This document shows positions 42,591 through 54,500 of a stretch of 64,000 nucleotides of DNA, in pieces. Within the stretch, counting starts at the first letter, position 1. Every line of letters begins with the position of its first letter. This DNA comes from Cheiracanthium punctorium (lineage: Eukaryota; Arthropoda; Arachnida; Araneae; Cheiracanthiidae), in assembly GCA_038373885.1 (NCBI GenBank), contig JAWZYV010015837.1:1-64000 (forward strand). The letters are read 5' to 3'. Under the pieces are notes generated by a model. That model did not search any database. It saw only the letters and a program-made list of their open reading frames with translations, and was not told where the DNA came from. A program made the translations under genes and the position numbers.

Positions 42591-43629
42591 GTGCGAATAT
42601 ATTTTCGGAAGGTATCCATAAATTAAATTTTTGGGGGTAACCTCTGAATTTCACAAAGTATTCTACACGTCCTCGACGCGTTCGCTTTTTTAACACTTTT
42701 TCTATATCAAAGTTTTCCTTGGGGTGTACTTTTTGAAGTTCTTGAGCATAAAACGTTCCCAGAATAGGTTCGCCCATCAAGTCCTTGATCCGGTACACTG
42801 GGGGGTCTCTTGCCACACATTCCGTCACGGTAAACAGTTCTTCCGACCAGTTGGTTTCGTAACCTTTCTCAAAGGTCAATTTATGTTTGGATACGCGTAC
42901 TGTATCCCCCATTTTAAAAACGCAGGGCTTTTTTGGGATGTTTTCCATATCACCGTATAGGGTAAACCACACATCCTGCTCATTAGACTCTGTCACTTCT
43001 GCAGGCGCTCGTTTAATACTCGAGTGAAAGGTGTGATTGTAGCTGTGCACCAATTGGTCCAAAACGTCTATATAGCGGTAAGTTCGTTTACTCGTGAAAT
43101 ATTTCCACATTTTTGTTTTCAAAGTACGATTAAACCTCTCTACAACGGACGCCTTTGTATTATTGTACGTCGTGAAAAATCGCACGTTATGTTGCTTTAA
43201 AAAAGATTGGAACTTTGCATTTTTAAATTCGGTACCTTGATCCGTCTGTAAAAGTTTAGGTTTACGCTCCGAAAAGAAGGAACGGAAAGCATTCACAATA
43301 TCCTCTCCCCGCTTCGATTTAAGGGGGGCCACAAAACTATATTTTGATAGGACGTCTGTACATGTCAGGAGGTATCGGTATTGATCGTTGTACTGCCTTA
43401 AATTAGACAGATCCACTAGATCCGCTTGCCACTGATGGTCTTTCGCATAAACAATTACTCGATTTGTCGGGAATTTCCTGCGCGCCGGTCTGTGAAGAGT
43501 GTATGCGTCCACCCCTTGTAACCAATTCCGAATCTGCGGTTTGCTTACTCTTCCTCGAGCAGCACGGTATAAGGCATTTACACCACCAAAACTCGCCTCG
43601 TGAGCTGGGTCGTGATACGCTTTCTTCAT
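42586..43629 (-). CDS. int: retrovirus-type integrase with C-terminal chromodomain
   Basis: 347 aa. The catalytic core has Asp70 (QWQADLVDL), Asp130 (LQTDQGTEF) and Glu164 (SVVERFNRTL), the DDE triad. An SH3-like segment follows (about 235-300), then a chromodomain (about 305-345; FDIEKVLKKRT, VEYFVKFRGY, WIPSENI). It would join the element's ends to target DNA, producing the 6-bp duplication. The N-terminal zinc (HHCC) part is short or absent, as is usual in Polintons. It is the outermost gene next to the right repeat. No in-frame stop. An upstream coding exon cannot be excluded. Confidence 0.95.
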   Translation of the reverse strand: MKKAYHDPAHEASFGGVNALYRAARGRVSKPQIRNWLQGVDAYTLHRPARRKFPTNRVIVYAKDHQWQADLVDLSNLRQYNDQYRYLLTCTDVLSKYSFVAPLKSKRGEDIVNAFRSFFSERKPKLLQTDQGTEFKNAKFQSFLKQHNVRFFTTYNNTKASVVERFNRTLKTKMWKYFTSKRTYRYIDVLDQLVHSYNHTFHSSIKRAPAEVTESNEQDVWFTLYGDMENIPKKPCVFKMGDTVRVSKHKLTFEKGYETNWSEELFTVTECVARDPPVYRIKDLMGEPILGTFYAQELQKVHPKENFDIEKVLKKRTRRGRVEYFVKFRGYPQKFNLWIPSENIFAL

Positions 43630-43884
43630 TGCAGCATAAAATATGATTATTCGTTATATTAATCCTCAATCGCATATTCATCACAGAGAAAACGTTACGT
43701 TTCCCGTTTCATTTAAGTGTAAAACAAAATCAACCGCAAACTTATCACTTCCGGTAAAACTATAGATGAGCGTCAAAATTATACACATACACATATACAT
43801 GCATGTCACTCCTACAACTTCACTCGACCAATTCATTTTGAAAACTAAAGTATAACACAATACACCTACAATTTTATACCTGAA
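43630..43884. other. Polinton right interior, non-coding
   Basis: AT-rich leader of the integrase gene on the minus strand with a TATTTTAT string about 7 nt before the ATG. A CA/TA-rich tract lies at 43,785-43,806. No other gene is seen. Confidence 0.45.
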
Positions 43885-43958
43885 GGATTCTCGGCCTAAT
43901 GGTTTAAGCCAACAATCATTAGCCTATGAATTCTTTTGTAGGTTGCGCGTTCAAATCT
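43885..43958 (+). other. tRNA-like A/B-box sequence beside the right inverted repeat
   Basis: GGCCTAATGGTTTAAGCC resembles a D-arm/A box, and GCGCGTTCAAATCTG a B box, spaced about 45 nt. I could not build a proper acceptor stem or T-stem, so a functional tRNA is unlikely. It may be a SINE head or Pol III-type element. It touches the inner edge of the right repeat. Confidence 0.35.
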
Positions 43959-44236
43959 GAAATTTTTTTCCAAGTCCCCTTATTTGAAAAATATGTCACA
44001 ATCTGAAAAAAATTACAAGTACCCTTATTTGAAAAATATGTCACAATCTGAAAAAATTACAAGTCCCCTTATTTGAAAAAAAGGAAAAAATATTCTTATC
44101 AATCCTTCGAACATCCGCTCCCCACATCCGGTCCGACCACGCCCCCCTTCCCCGCTCAGCCTAGGGAAAGCACTTGTACGGCGTACCACGAATTAACATG
44201 GTACCGCATGGGCAGAACTCTTGATTATCTACTACT
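43956..44236 (-). repeat. Polinton right terminal inverted repeat
   Basis: Counterpart of 28,154-28,420. Its inner part contains two and a half copies of a ~45-bp unit (AAGTCCCCTTATTTGAAAAA plus TATGTCACAATCTG) at 43,972-44,085, where the left repeat has about one and a half. The two repeats differ by several substitutions and indels. Confidence 0.9.
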
Positions 44237-44540
44237 GGTAAATTATAATCCACGAGTGTGCCATCTTTGCCTTTCTTGTTCCGCAAAACGCTTCTTCAGA
44301 ACTGAAATCTATATTGAAATAACCTACCAAAACTATTTAAGAATCTTCGTCAGGCACATTCTAACTATACTTCACCCTTATAAATAAAGTATGGAAAGTG
44401 TATCATAATCCATGAGTGTGCCCCATTTTTCTTCTTTGTTCAATAAAACACTTCTTTGGAATTGAAATCTATAAATATTGACCCCGAAAACTGTTTTACA
44501 ATCTTTGCTAAGCACATTCTAACTATACCTTATTTTTTGG
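44237..44540 (-). repeat. ~160-bp minisatellite with endonuclease-like motif, right of the Polinton
   Basis: Two units (GAGTGTGCC at 44,254 and 44,414) continue the array interrupted by the Polinton. Their minus-strand reading gives the same motif with changes (VLVGYFNIDF; TVFGVNIYRF) and frame breaks, so these are decayed. The array then runs out in AT-rich DNA. Confidence 0.7.
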
Positions 44541-46005
44541 CGATAAACTTGGCGATAAATCATCAAAAATTGTAAACCTTGTGTACTTTCAAAATTATTC
44601 TTCTTCTACTCCCCCTCACCGCGCCAGCTCTGCACCCGCTCGCCGCTAGAAATCGTGTAGACCAGTTATATCGACGCTAAAAAAACTGATTCATTTTAAC
44701 AGAACTCAAGTGCTAAAATAAAAATACTGTTACCTATTAACCCTCTATGGTCGTATGTCAGCTCTCAGTCACGGCAGAGCATTTCGGTGAATCTAGGCTC
44801 TCTGCGACGGGTCCCCTTTCTGGGTGACAGCTTTGGATTTTCGTAATATATTTTAATGGGAAAACCCCGATTTTCAACATTCAAAAATCTGGTGTGACTC
44901 CACTCGACTTTCCGAAAACCCACGATCATTACCAAGCATTTAAATAAATTTTAATCAATGAATAATTCAGCAAAAATTCTTATTTTTTTTTCTATTTGAG
45001 CTCAATCAAATGTAACGTGTAAACGTTAGCGCACTTTCAAGAATTTCCCCCCATAGGCCATAATGTAAAAGAAATCTTTGTCGCAGCCCTGTAGAAAAAC
45101 TATAAGTCCTATACACACCAAAATCAATACCGTTCTTGCGACGGTGGCTTATGACATATATACCCAATTTGAGCACAATCGAATGCCCCGGTTAGGAGAA
45201 ATCGTGTTCACTCACTCACACACACACACACACACACACACACATCTCGTAAAAATAGCATAAATGATTTCAGAAGACCTCGAAACGTGTCAATACATCA
45301 AATTTTTTCATGATTACAATACTTTCCTTACGTGGTACAACTAAAAAAGGTATTAAATTCAAGTTTTTGGATGATTATAAAGCACTGAATTGATTAAACC
45401 TGTAATGCGTGTATTTTTCTCTTAATATAAATATTTAGTTCATCTACTTTTTATGAAGAACAACACTTTATGATGTAACCGACACAGGAAAATTGACTTG
45501 TATTCGAATAATTTTTGAAAGGGTGTATGGATATGCAGCTTTGCACAATTCTTCGCAAAACTGCGCACTAAATTCTTCAAAACTGCGTACTAAAGGATTA
45601 ATTTTTGCTTTTGATTTTCCAGTTCTTTGTAATAACATCACGAAAGCTGCTTGCTGTCGCTCAGGGTAGGGGGACCTGTCGCGGAAATGCCAGTCTCGTG
45701 GAATTCATTCCGACTAGTACGGCACCCATGTCCAAATTTAAACGACCGCGAAAGGTTAATATACTAAAGTGTCAAACAAGTTGACCTATATAAAAATTCA
45801 GTTTAAGTATGAGATATAAATTAGTTTAAGTAGCGGATGGGAACCCATTTGTCATTGACAGAGAAAAGTCCCTGAAGGATTTTTGAGGCTCATTCTATGT
45901 TATTATGAAAAGGCTACTCTTTTAAAAACATTAAAGTGTGAGTTATAAGCTTTAAATTTATTTACAAATTTATTTTTCTTTTTTGGTTCGATATATTGGG
46001 TAATC
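44541..46005. other. non-coding DNA
   Basis: No gene recognised. Sequence from 44,739 begins TTAACCCTCTATGG, like a piggyBac-type MITE end, but no matching right end was found. A CA microsatellite lies at 45,218-45,244. Confidence 0.45.
45218..45244. repeat. (CA)n microsatellite
   Basis: Uninterrupted CA dinucleotides following TCACTCA. The short open frame ending in His-Thr repeats is a translation of it. Confidence 0.85.
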
Positions 46006-46008
46006 TAA

Positions 46009-46145
46009 CGGCCGTATTCACACAAACATTTGACACGCGGATTAATCCTGAAACGCGTGTTATAGCATCGGTAAGATATCTTACCGATGCCTTTAACACG
46101 CGAGTTTGTTTAATCCGCGTGTCAAGTGTTTGGTAAATACGGCCA
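46009..46145. mobile_element. palindromic Harbinger-like MITE
   Basis: 137 bp flanked by TAA on both sides (46,006-46,008; 46,146-46,148). The ends GGCCGTATT and AATACGGCC are inverted; longer arms contain GACACGCGGATTAA and its complement. At its centre is a perfect 26-bp palindrome (46,067-46,092). Confidence 0.8.
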
Positions 46146-46152
46146 TAAGGTT

Positions 46153-46432
46153 TTAACCCATTTATGTTTAGTGCCCCTTTTTTGGGACGGCATTTTTGCT
46201 ATCAGTTGGACACGTTATTTATTTTTCCTACCCTTTATTCGCGAGTATTGAACCTCAACTCCACAAAATATTTTAACATGACCAAGTAGAATGTTGACAT
46301 TTCAGTTTTCATACATAATGATTTGAAAAGAAATCTCCCCTTGTTCAAGAAGTTGACATCAGAAATTTACCTATTATTGCTGGTATTGGCAAAAATCGAA
46401 GTCGCAAAAATATCTGGGCACGAATAAGCTAA
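46153..46432 (+). mobile_element. piggyBac-type MITE, copy 4
   Basis: Same family as 7020-7303. TTAA and CCCATTTATG on the left, a decayed right end (CGAATAAGCTAA in place of CAAATGGGTTAA). It begins 4 bp after the target duplication of the preceding MITE. Confidence 0.75.
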
Positions 46433-47056
46433 TTCCAGCATTTTTCCATTTTTGCTTCAACTCCTTTGTGGATATTCCTTGGTTATTACAAATACACAGG
46501 AAAAGTGCGTGTTGCTTTTTGCAGGATATCGACTAATTAACAAGAATTTTTAGAGATCTTTTTTATTTTTGAGGGAGGGGTGGGGGTGGATATATCAGAT
46601 TGCAGCCTTTTATATTTTAAGACAATCAATGATGGATATCATTAGATGCATTATCAAGTGTTATTCGTGTCAACTTTTAAGGGTATATTGAGCAACTTAC
46701 TTTAGTAGTTTGGCTGCTAGAAAAATTTGATGCTTCTAACCCTACGGAAATCGAATGCCATTATTAAAGAACATAATTTGCCACTTAAACAATACGAGAC
46801 ATTACCGTTCTCATAAAATGCTCATTTCACGAGAAATTGCATTTTACAATATTCAGGTAATTGTAGAATGTCACAGTAAATGGCCCGATCGGATTTTTAC
46901 GAAGGGAAAACATTAACACGCCTATGCCTTATTTATTTGGATTTCAGGTTCCTAAGTTCGTGTGGAAAACAGATAATTTTACCATTTATAGTCTGTGTGT
47001 TTTATTGTAAATTTCTAAAATCTTTCGATAATTGCATAATTACTTCAGTGTTAAAG
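46433..47056. other. non-coding DNA
   Basis: No gene recognised. Confidence 0.4.
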
Positions 47057-47158
47057 ATGGACAAGAAAACTGAAAAATTTCGACACATAATGCTTTTTTA
47101 TTTTAAAAGGCACAACAGAGCGCGTATGAAACGAAAAATAAAGCTTGTAGAGGTATAG
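47057..47158 (+). pseudogene. mariner transposase N-terminal fragment
   Basis: Translates to MDKKTEKFRHIMLFYFKRH and a basic continuation, resembling the first helix of mariner/SETMAR-type transposases (FRHI-LFYF pattern). It breaks off after about 34 residues; no DDD catalytic part or inverted ends were found nearby. A relic; the resemblance is short. Confidence 0.45.
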
Positions 47159-47290
47159 AGAAGTTGTTCTGACCATTTTAACTTGTCAGAAGTCGTTTAT
47201 AAAGTTTTGTAATGAAGATTTTCCAATGAAAAGAGAACCTTTTTTATAGATCAATAGAAGTTGAAAATGACGGAATCAAAAGATTAGCTA

Positions 47291-47466
47291 CAGGGTGTCC
47301 ATTAAATGAGTGACCCATTTTGAACGTAAATAAGAACATCACGGTTTGAGATAAAAATGCGCCGTCTGCAGAATTTTTATTAGAAAACCAATAAATTTAG
47401 AAAAATACGTTCTGTTCAAATATTTCCAAATATCACCACTAGATGGCGTATTTAATGGAAATCCTG
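47291..47466. mobile_element. Tc1/mariner-type MITE
   Basis: 176 bp between TA dinucleotides. The ends CAGGGTGTCCATTAAAT and (other strand) CAGGATTTCCATTAAAT are inverted. It contains CCACTAGATGGCG at 47,436-47,448 (see findings). Confidence 0.75.
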
Positions 47467-47468
47467 TA

Positions 47469-50400
47469 TAAATAATCAACGCTATACTGCACATAGGATA
47501 CAATATATCCAAATCAAGAGTTGAAAATAATGTACACTAGGCATTTGTAAAAAAAAAAAAAGAAAAAAAAAAGAACGAAATTTCGGGCAACCTAATATAA
47601 GGGAGTTAAATATAATGTCATTTTGAAACTTTTTAACTCAAAAGAATTGATATCTCAAGATTCGAATTCAAAGTATTTTTTTACGCACCATTAAACTAAA
47701 CGAGTCATTACTGTGGATAAAATATACACACTTCACAATAAATTGACTGCGTTTCATTCCCTTCAAGTAAGTCTTTTTTAAATGCATTAAGTTTGCATTC
47801 AGTTCTGCATTATTTACAATTACTCAATTTGCAATTGCATAGAATTAAAATATATTTAAATGTGGGTACGTGGATTCTTAATAATTTAATTACACTTCAT
47901 TTTCACCAAATGATATAAAACTTTAAATATACGTGGAGTTCTTAAATGACAGATAATTTAAATTCACTTCTTGCGTTCATCACAATTCCATGTGATGAAG
48001 CTCATGAATATTAAGGTACGTTTTGAATTTGCATAATGACTAGTCTAATGCTGCCATAAATATTGATCAAAAAGTATTTCTGGAGATATGCCGAAACTGA
48101 TAATCAGAACGTATAAGAAATATGCGCTATCTCTCCCCTACAGTTGTTGAAAAGACAAAGTTGTTTAACAGTTAAATGAAGACTATTTCTTTTGAAATTT
48201 CGTCTATATCTTTTGAAATTTTTAAAATTACTAATGTATGCATCTGTTATTTTAAGGAACTGTTTTTGAGGGCAGATAACAAGACTTACAAAATGACAAT
48301 AAGATTCATCGGAATTGCTGTTTGATTGATATTAGGCCTGTATGTTTTAGATTGGATTGGATTATGCAATAAGTCAAAACTACTCGGCGGATATCTGCCT
48401 AAGGATGGGTGCCTTGAGTGGAGGACATTTTAAGGTATTCTAACGCGTATTCAAGTTACTTCTGGAGAATATTGCCGAAAACTCCCGCTAGACCATTGCG
48501 CGATGCCCGCGCAATAAGCCCGAGACCGGGCACTCATACTTCAGCCATCTACCATCTACGATCTTTAACCCCTCTGCCATGGTGTTTGTCACTGCTATGG
48601 TGTTTGTCACTGCCATGGTGGTGTCACTTGTATGTTTTGCATGCTTATAGCCTTCATCGGTGTTCGGAAATTCAAATTCTTACGAGATGGAGAAGGCACC
48701 CTTCAGGATTTCGGAATTCTGAAATTTAAATTCTTACGAGATGTGAAAGTACTCTTCAGGATTTCGGTATTATTATAAATTTCTAACGCCAACCAAAAAG
48801 TTTTCCACCTTTACGGATTTAGTGGTGCTATGTTCAACCAAGATAGAAACTGGTGACCTCCAAATTAAAAATGAGATATTATTCATTGATGAAATAATTT
48901 TAATCACGGAGAATGTTAAAATTTAATAACATGAATTTATTAATAAAATTTTTTTTTGAAAATTCTTTTTTTTGGTGTAAAGATTCATTTGCAATCATAG
49001 TGAAAAATGTCCACTTTTGCAAAACTTGATAATTAAAAGATTTTGATATTTAAAGGAAAGCGTGCCTCTTTTTGCACTTGAGTGCGAATCAATGCTAGTA
49101 CTTCTTTTAGTTCAAAAGTTTGTTTGAAAAAATTAAAGATTTAATGTTTTTTTCAGCAAAAATATTGAAGTAAAAAAAAAGAATTACTTATTTAAAAAAT
49201 CACACCCACATTATAGCTCCATAACTATCGGTAATTTAAAGTTGTTGATACAAATTACTTTTATCGCTCAGATTCTAAAATATCACAAAAATTTTCACAT
49301 TGGTTTTACACATTTAAGTATTAATCAAGAACTAAAATATTAACAATTTATTACATATTCTTCTGAATAGGAGCTAATATTTATAAAATAATAGCTCGGG
49401 TTATGTATTCCAATTATCCATTCTTTACTTAACCAAAATACACGTGTTTAAAAATTAGAGGAAAGTAAAAAGTTTTTTAATTCTTCAAAGGGATTAACAC
49501 ATGCACTGAAAAGCCGAACGTATAGATCATCAAATGACAGAAACTTGTGTTTTGGTAAGCTTAATAGACACTGTAAAATATTTACATCATACGCAGTGGA
49601 ATAGAGTGTATGTAACTCATTATTTGACACATTTTTAATCGTATTATTTTCCGCATTAGTACACAATTTGATGCATATCATTATTATTCCATGTAGTATT
49701 TAAATGCTAATTCAAATGTCTGCTCTTAGAGTTCATAGTATACTATCGGAAAATTGACTATTTGTAAATTCTGTAATTTATGAATAGTTATAAAATATAA
49801 CTATATCATTGGTTAGTCGAACTTGCAAGTAAAGATTTAAAAATGAAAAGATGTGAATACCCCTTTCAAAGCAGCAAAGGGTAGTAATTAGTATGCATTT
49901 TAGTATTCTTAGGTAGGGATAAATCGGGTATTATTATCTGTATACTTAATGATGTGAAAGAAAATCATACAGCTTATGGGAGTCAGAAGTATTTTATTAA
50001 AAATATGGTTTCTTATTCTAATATAATCTTCAATTATTTCATACTTTAAATCATTGTTCAAAATTTCCAAAAAGAAGAAAATATCCCTGTATTTATGAAG
50101 GAATACAGCGAAGGATTAAATATGCAATTCATAAGAAAACAAATACATTATACAAATGAAATCTTAATTCTGATATAATCTTCCGTAATTTTGTATTTTC
50201 CGTCATTATTTGAAATTTTGGGAAAAGAACAAAACACTGCCGCAGTATTCATGAAGAAATAGGGCGAAGAGTTAAACTGCGAGCGTTACCTAATGTGCTT
50301 TAGAATCATTAGGAGTAGATTAAGTAGCGTAATTATCACCCTATATTCCATTTACAAACTGCCCAGAAGATGAGCCTCATAATTCCGCAAGTCCTAATTG

Positions 50401-51085
50401 CGGGAGCCACAGAGGACGAAGACAAAACTGTGAAGTTTCCAGTTCCACAATTTAAGAAAGTGCTAATACTCAGTGTCAGAAACACAAATTAGAGCCTTTC
50501 GATAACTTTACGAATGGACATAGCTTCAATTAAGTAACCCTAATTAACCCGTCAAAACTTACTATTTCAGAATTCCTGCGCGTTTGAAATACGCCCCTTG
50601 TTCGCCGATGATGCATTGATTTCGAGTATAATTAGGATGCTAATATGTTTACCCCGGCTCCGCATTCTGTGTTTGCGCTCCTGCTTCTGATTCGATTTGG
50701 TGCTCATGAGCTTATACGTCGACATGTTCTGCCCATAAGGATTATCTGGCTCGTGTTGTGGTTAAGAGAGGACGCTGCCCCGGTTCTCTCTTCTCATTAC
50801 GGAATGCAAGCAGCTGTAAAATTTGTTAGTACAACATTATCAAGTTCGATGGAGTTTTAGATTCGGTGTGCAATTGGATAGTTAAGTTACAGGCGCACTA
50901 AAATGTTTCCAATCAAATGAGTTGTAGAATCGCTTAAGAAGCGAGGTTATTAATCGCAAATATAGATTTAGTTTCTATGACGTTCAAAAGAAAATGAAAT
51001 TTAATATTTTTTTTTATCACTGCATTTAAAATGCTGCCGTTCAGAGTATCATGTCCATGCATACTCATAAAACAGAACATGTACG
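47469..51085. other. gene-poor AT-rich DNA
   Basis: I see no gene over 3.6 kb; open frames are short and AT-driven. Local structures: two hairpins TTGCGCG/CGCGCAA and GCCCG/CGGGC at 48,496-48,530, a small TGCCATGGTGTTTGTCAC repeat near 48,580-48,625, and a ~52-bp tandem duplication (ATTCTTACGAGATG, TTCAGGATTTCGG) at 48,668-48,767. Confidence 0.45.
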
Positions 51086-51559
51086 TTAACTCTTTATAAG
51101 GCGAGTTTATGTGCAGAGAGTCGAAAGTACTTGGGACTTTTCTGGCCTATTTTGTAGGATTAATTCATAATATTTTTCTTCTACTGTAATATCCCACGTG
51201 TAAATTGGAGAAGAAAGTATTAAACAAACATAGAAATTTCGCAGGAGAATACATTAATTATTCCCAAAATCAAAGTCGGAAAACTACCTGCTGCTTGTAC
51301 ACGGCATTAAATACAAAAATATATAGTTAAAAGCGATGATTCTGATGGTCAATTTTCGAGTAATTATCCGAGCTTTCTTTAAAATTACGAATGAAAGAAA
51401 AGTTCATAAGCCGAATATAATTTAGAATCTAGATGTATGGAAAAATATACATCCAATATAACTGAACAAAAATCAGTAAATTAATTAATGATAATGGATT
51501 TCTGTATTTGATAGACCGTAGGTGGTAAGTATTCATACCACGGCCTTATAAAGGGTTAA
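51086..51559. mobile_element. probable piggyBac-type MITE (third family)
   Basis: TTAA at both ends with inverted CTCTTTATAAGGC and (other strand) CCCTTTATAAGGC. 474 bp, AT-rich interior without coding. Confidence 0.65.
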
Positions 51560-54500
51560 CTGATAATATCAAAGCTTCCTAAAACTTAAATCTCATTCCA
51601 TCAGGGAAGAAATACAGTTTATTGCAAGGTCAGTAGAGGAATTCTAAAAAAACCACATTTATAAAAGCTTAAGCAACTTTCTGTAAGTCAGATTTCACTC
51701 GTCATTCAATACTTACAAGATTTTTCGTAAAAGTGAAATATGATAACTACTCTTACTGCTTTCAGATTTTCAAAAAAATAAACAAATATCATCAAAACTA
51801 AAATAGAAAATTTGGCTTATACTTCAATAGTTTTTTGAATGGGTGTAATTCAAACGCAAGTTTGTTAAGAACATGATTTTTCATTGTTGAACTTGTATTA
51901 GAAAAATGAAAATACGATACATTAAAAAAATCGGCTTTCCACACAATACAATATATATCACGTCTAATGAGCAGAAAAATGTCAAAAGACATGAAACAGG
52001 CAAAATTTGAAGTATCTGAAATGTAAACTTAACATCTCAAATACTTCTGCGCATACGTAACTAATGTAGTTAAGGTACTTTAAGTGATATGGTTTTTAAT
52101 TTGTGATTACGAAAATCACATAACTCACGATTCTTTTAAACACAGTCAAATATTTTTTTATTAATATATTTTCATAGAATTATTAATGCAATAAAAGCGT
52201 TGTACACATACTTTGAAGATAATGTAATAAAGCAAAACAAGTCATGTAAATTCAGTTGAGTCGCAATAATACGAGTTGATCGGATCAACTCAGATTATGC
52301 GGGCAACATAAAATCGCGAAAAAATTCAGTTTTGCACGTGCACGTAGGAGAGATGAAATAGAAAAAAAAAAAAAAAAAAAAAAAAGAGAGAGAGAGAGAG
52401 ACGAATAATTATACATTCTATACGACAGAATATGTGAAAATATATTTTAAACGCCACACTTACTTAATTTAATGCTTAAAAAAAGAATATTAAGTTGTTT
52501 TTGAGCAGAAAGTTTACCTCGGATTAGCAGACTCTCATTATCAGGGCTCTACTGCATACAAATTTTTGCGTCGTATGGTGCTTGAAAAATTTCTGAAAAG
52601 TTTTTACTTAAACAACAGTTTCTGCAATGACTAGTTAAATTGTATATAATACAAAATAAAAAAATATACAAAGGAATAATAGTTCTTAATATGCATACAC
52701 GTTCCCGTTCTTACACACATAAACATCTTTAAATTTGATTTATGCAATCCTTATTTTTAACTTCCCCGCTTTTCCACGCAGTATTAGATTGTTTGTCTTC
52801 AATTAATAGTATATACAAATAAACAGTTTGCCATTTAATGCGATAAAATAATTTTTAAATGGAATATTACTACATTTTATAAATCTGCCGTAGTGTTCCT
52901 TGCTTTTCTCAAAATCTGACAGCCATATTACAAAGTAAGACATGGTTCCATGTACAATCATATTTGAATAAATGTTCGTATGCCTTCCAGAAAAGTAGGT
53001 GAGATTTAAGGGACAGCTTTGTAGGGGAATTACAAACCTACACTTGTTCTTGAAACGAAGTGCATGAATACTTATCAGCAGAAGCTTATCGTTCGACGCG
53101 GCTGGACGTATAGTGCGACCAGAATTATGAGCCGACTGCATGCATAAATCATTTGCCATAATGTTTATTATTCATTTGCAGATTCCATTTGAATTTCATA
53201 CATGAAATCAATGTAAACATGCACGAGAGGAGCTCGGAAGTGTGCTGTGGAACTGAATGCTACCATTTTACTGCATCGGTTTTAAATGGACAAAATCTAA
53301 TAAGAACTTGAACTGAGACGGTGAATACATGAATTTGAGAGTAAGATTGTTGACGAGAAAGTGTGTGTATTCATATGTGTATATTGATAGCGATTGCCTT
53401 ATAAACTTGGTACTTTAAATTAAATACTGAAAAAAATATGTCCTGTTTCTAGCATGAACTGTATGTTATAGAAAACTGATTTTGTTTAAACAAAGAATGA
53501 AAAAGCATATGCACGATTTATTTTGTGAACTCAATTTGATAATCTGTGTTTCGTATCGAAAAGCTTGCTTAAAAACTTGCAAGATATTCTGACAAACATC
53601 TGTAAGGAAGACAGCAGCTTTTTAATATTGATTTAACTGAAGTACTCGTTCTTCACACGGAAATGCAGAAAACAAGCAGGAATTAAAACATCTAATTAAA
53701 TAATTTGATTATTTGATCAACTTTTTGTCTTGTAAATGGTTTATATCTTCGCAACTCATTTTATATTTCATATTTGTGAAATTATGCTGATAATGATGTA
53801 TTTTTTTTTCCGTTTTGGTCACCAATGCAACAGTATCCATTGTTATGTGTTATGTTGTTAAAAACTACAAACAAACAAAAATTATTGAAGTGATTTTTAA
53901 AACTGTTAAGATTCGGAAAATAAAAATACACGAATGTCAAACAATTAAAACATTAATCTTTAAAAACACTCTAATTGAAGGCTATTGTATATATTTTGCA
54001 TTTTACTTTTTTTAAAAAGCTGTAGAAAAATTCTTCCAAATTACCTAGGGCTATACGTGGCCCCTATGCGCTTTTCGATTACTAGATGCAGCGACATCTG
54101 GTACCGTTGGCAGAATCCGAGATGTTTTGAAAGTTTTCAACACAGAAAATAGCGTACATTGTTCACTTTAAATCCACGCATGGATAAACACTTAAAGATG
54201 GGAGTCTCCATAGTAAAAGAAAAAAAAATGGTTTTAAAAAACCCGACGGCAGAGATCTCTAATTAACACAGGGGGGCTAATGTAAGTTCGCATGTGCGGC
54301 TGCATTTTAAGATATAAATACATAATAAACAATTTTGTGGCAGAAAAATAATTCCTATTTGTATCAGTAAAAATTAACGCAAGATGCATTTAATTTTTAT
54401 CCACTTAAAATAAATAATTATATTCACATTCTATTTATCTCATCCGCAGTTAACACAGCCCGCAGTTGCCACTTAATTTGTTAGTTCAGTAATCCGATGA

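Larger units (their letters stand above)
28154..44236. mobile_element. complete Polinton/Maverick (adintovirus-like) element
   Basis: 16,083 bp beginning AGTAGTAGATAA and ending with the inverted counterpart TTATCTACTACT apart from small changes. It is flanked by a perfect 6-bp duplication GGTAAA (28,148-28,153; 44,237-44,242). AG...CT ends and a 6-bp duplication are diagnostic of Polintons. It carries PolB, integrase, packaging ATPase, adenain-like protease, major capsid, penton-like and pVI-like genes, two further conserved small genes and an AlkB-PC4 fusion. All frames are open. The gene set would allow self-synthesis and probably particle assembly; whether it is active is not shown. Confidence 0.97.

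Noticed and set aside
43885..43958. Functional tRNA gene
   Set aside because: A- and B-box-like strings are present but no acceptor stem or T-stem pairs; kept only as tRNA-like.
44739..44760. TTAACCCTCTATGG as a possible piggyBac-type MITE end
   Set aside because: No matching right end ending in TTAA was found downstream.
52803..53159. 118-codon minus-strand open frame
   Set aside because: No domain, no repeat relationship, AT-driven codon use; considered chance.
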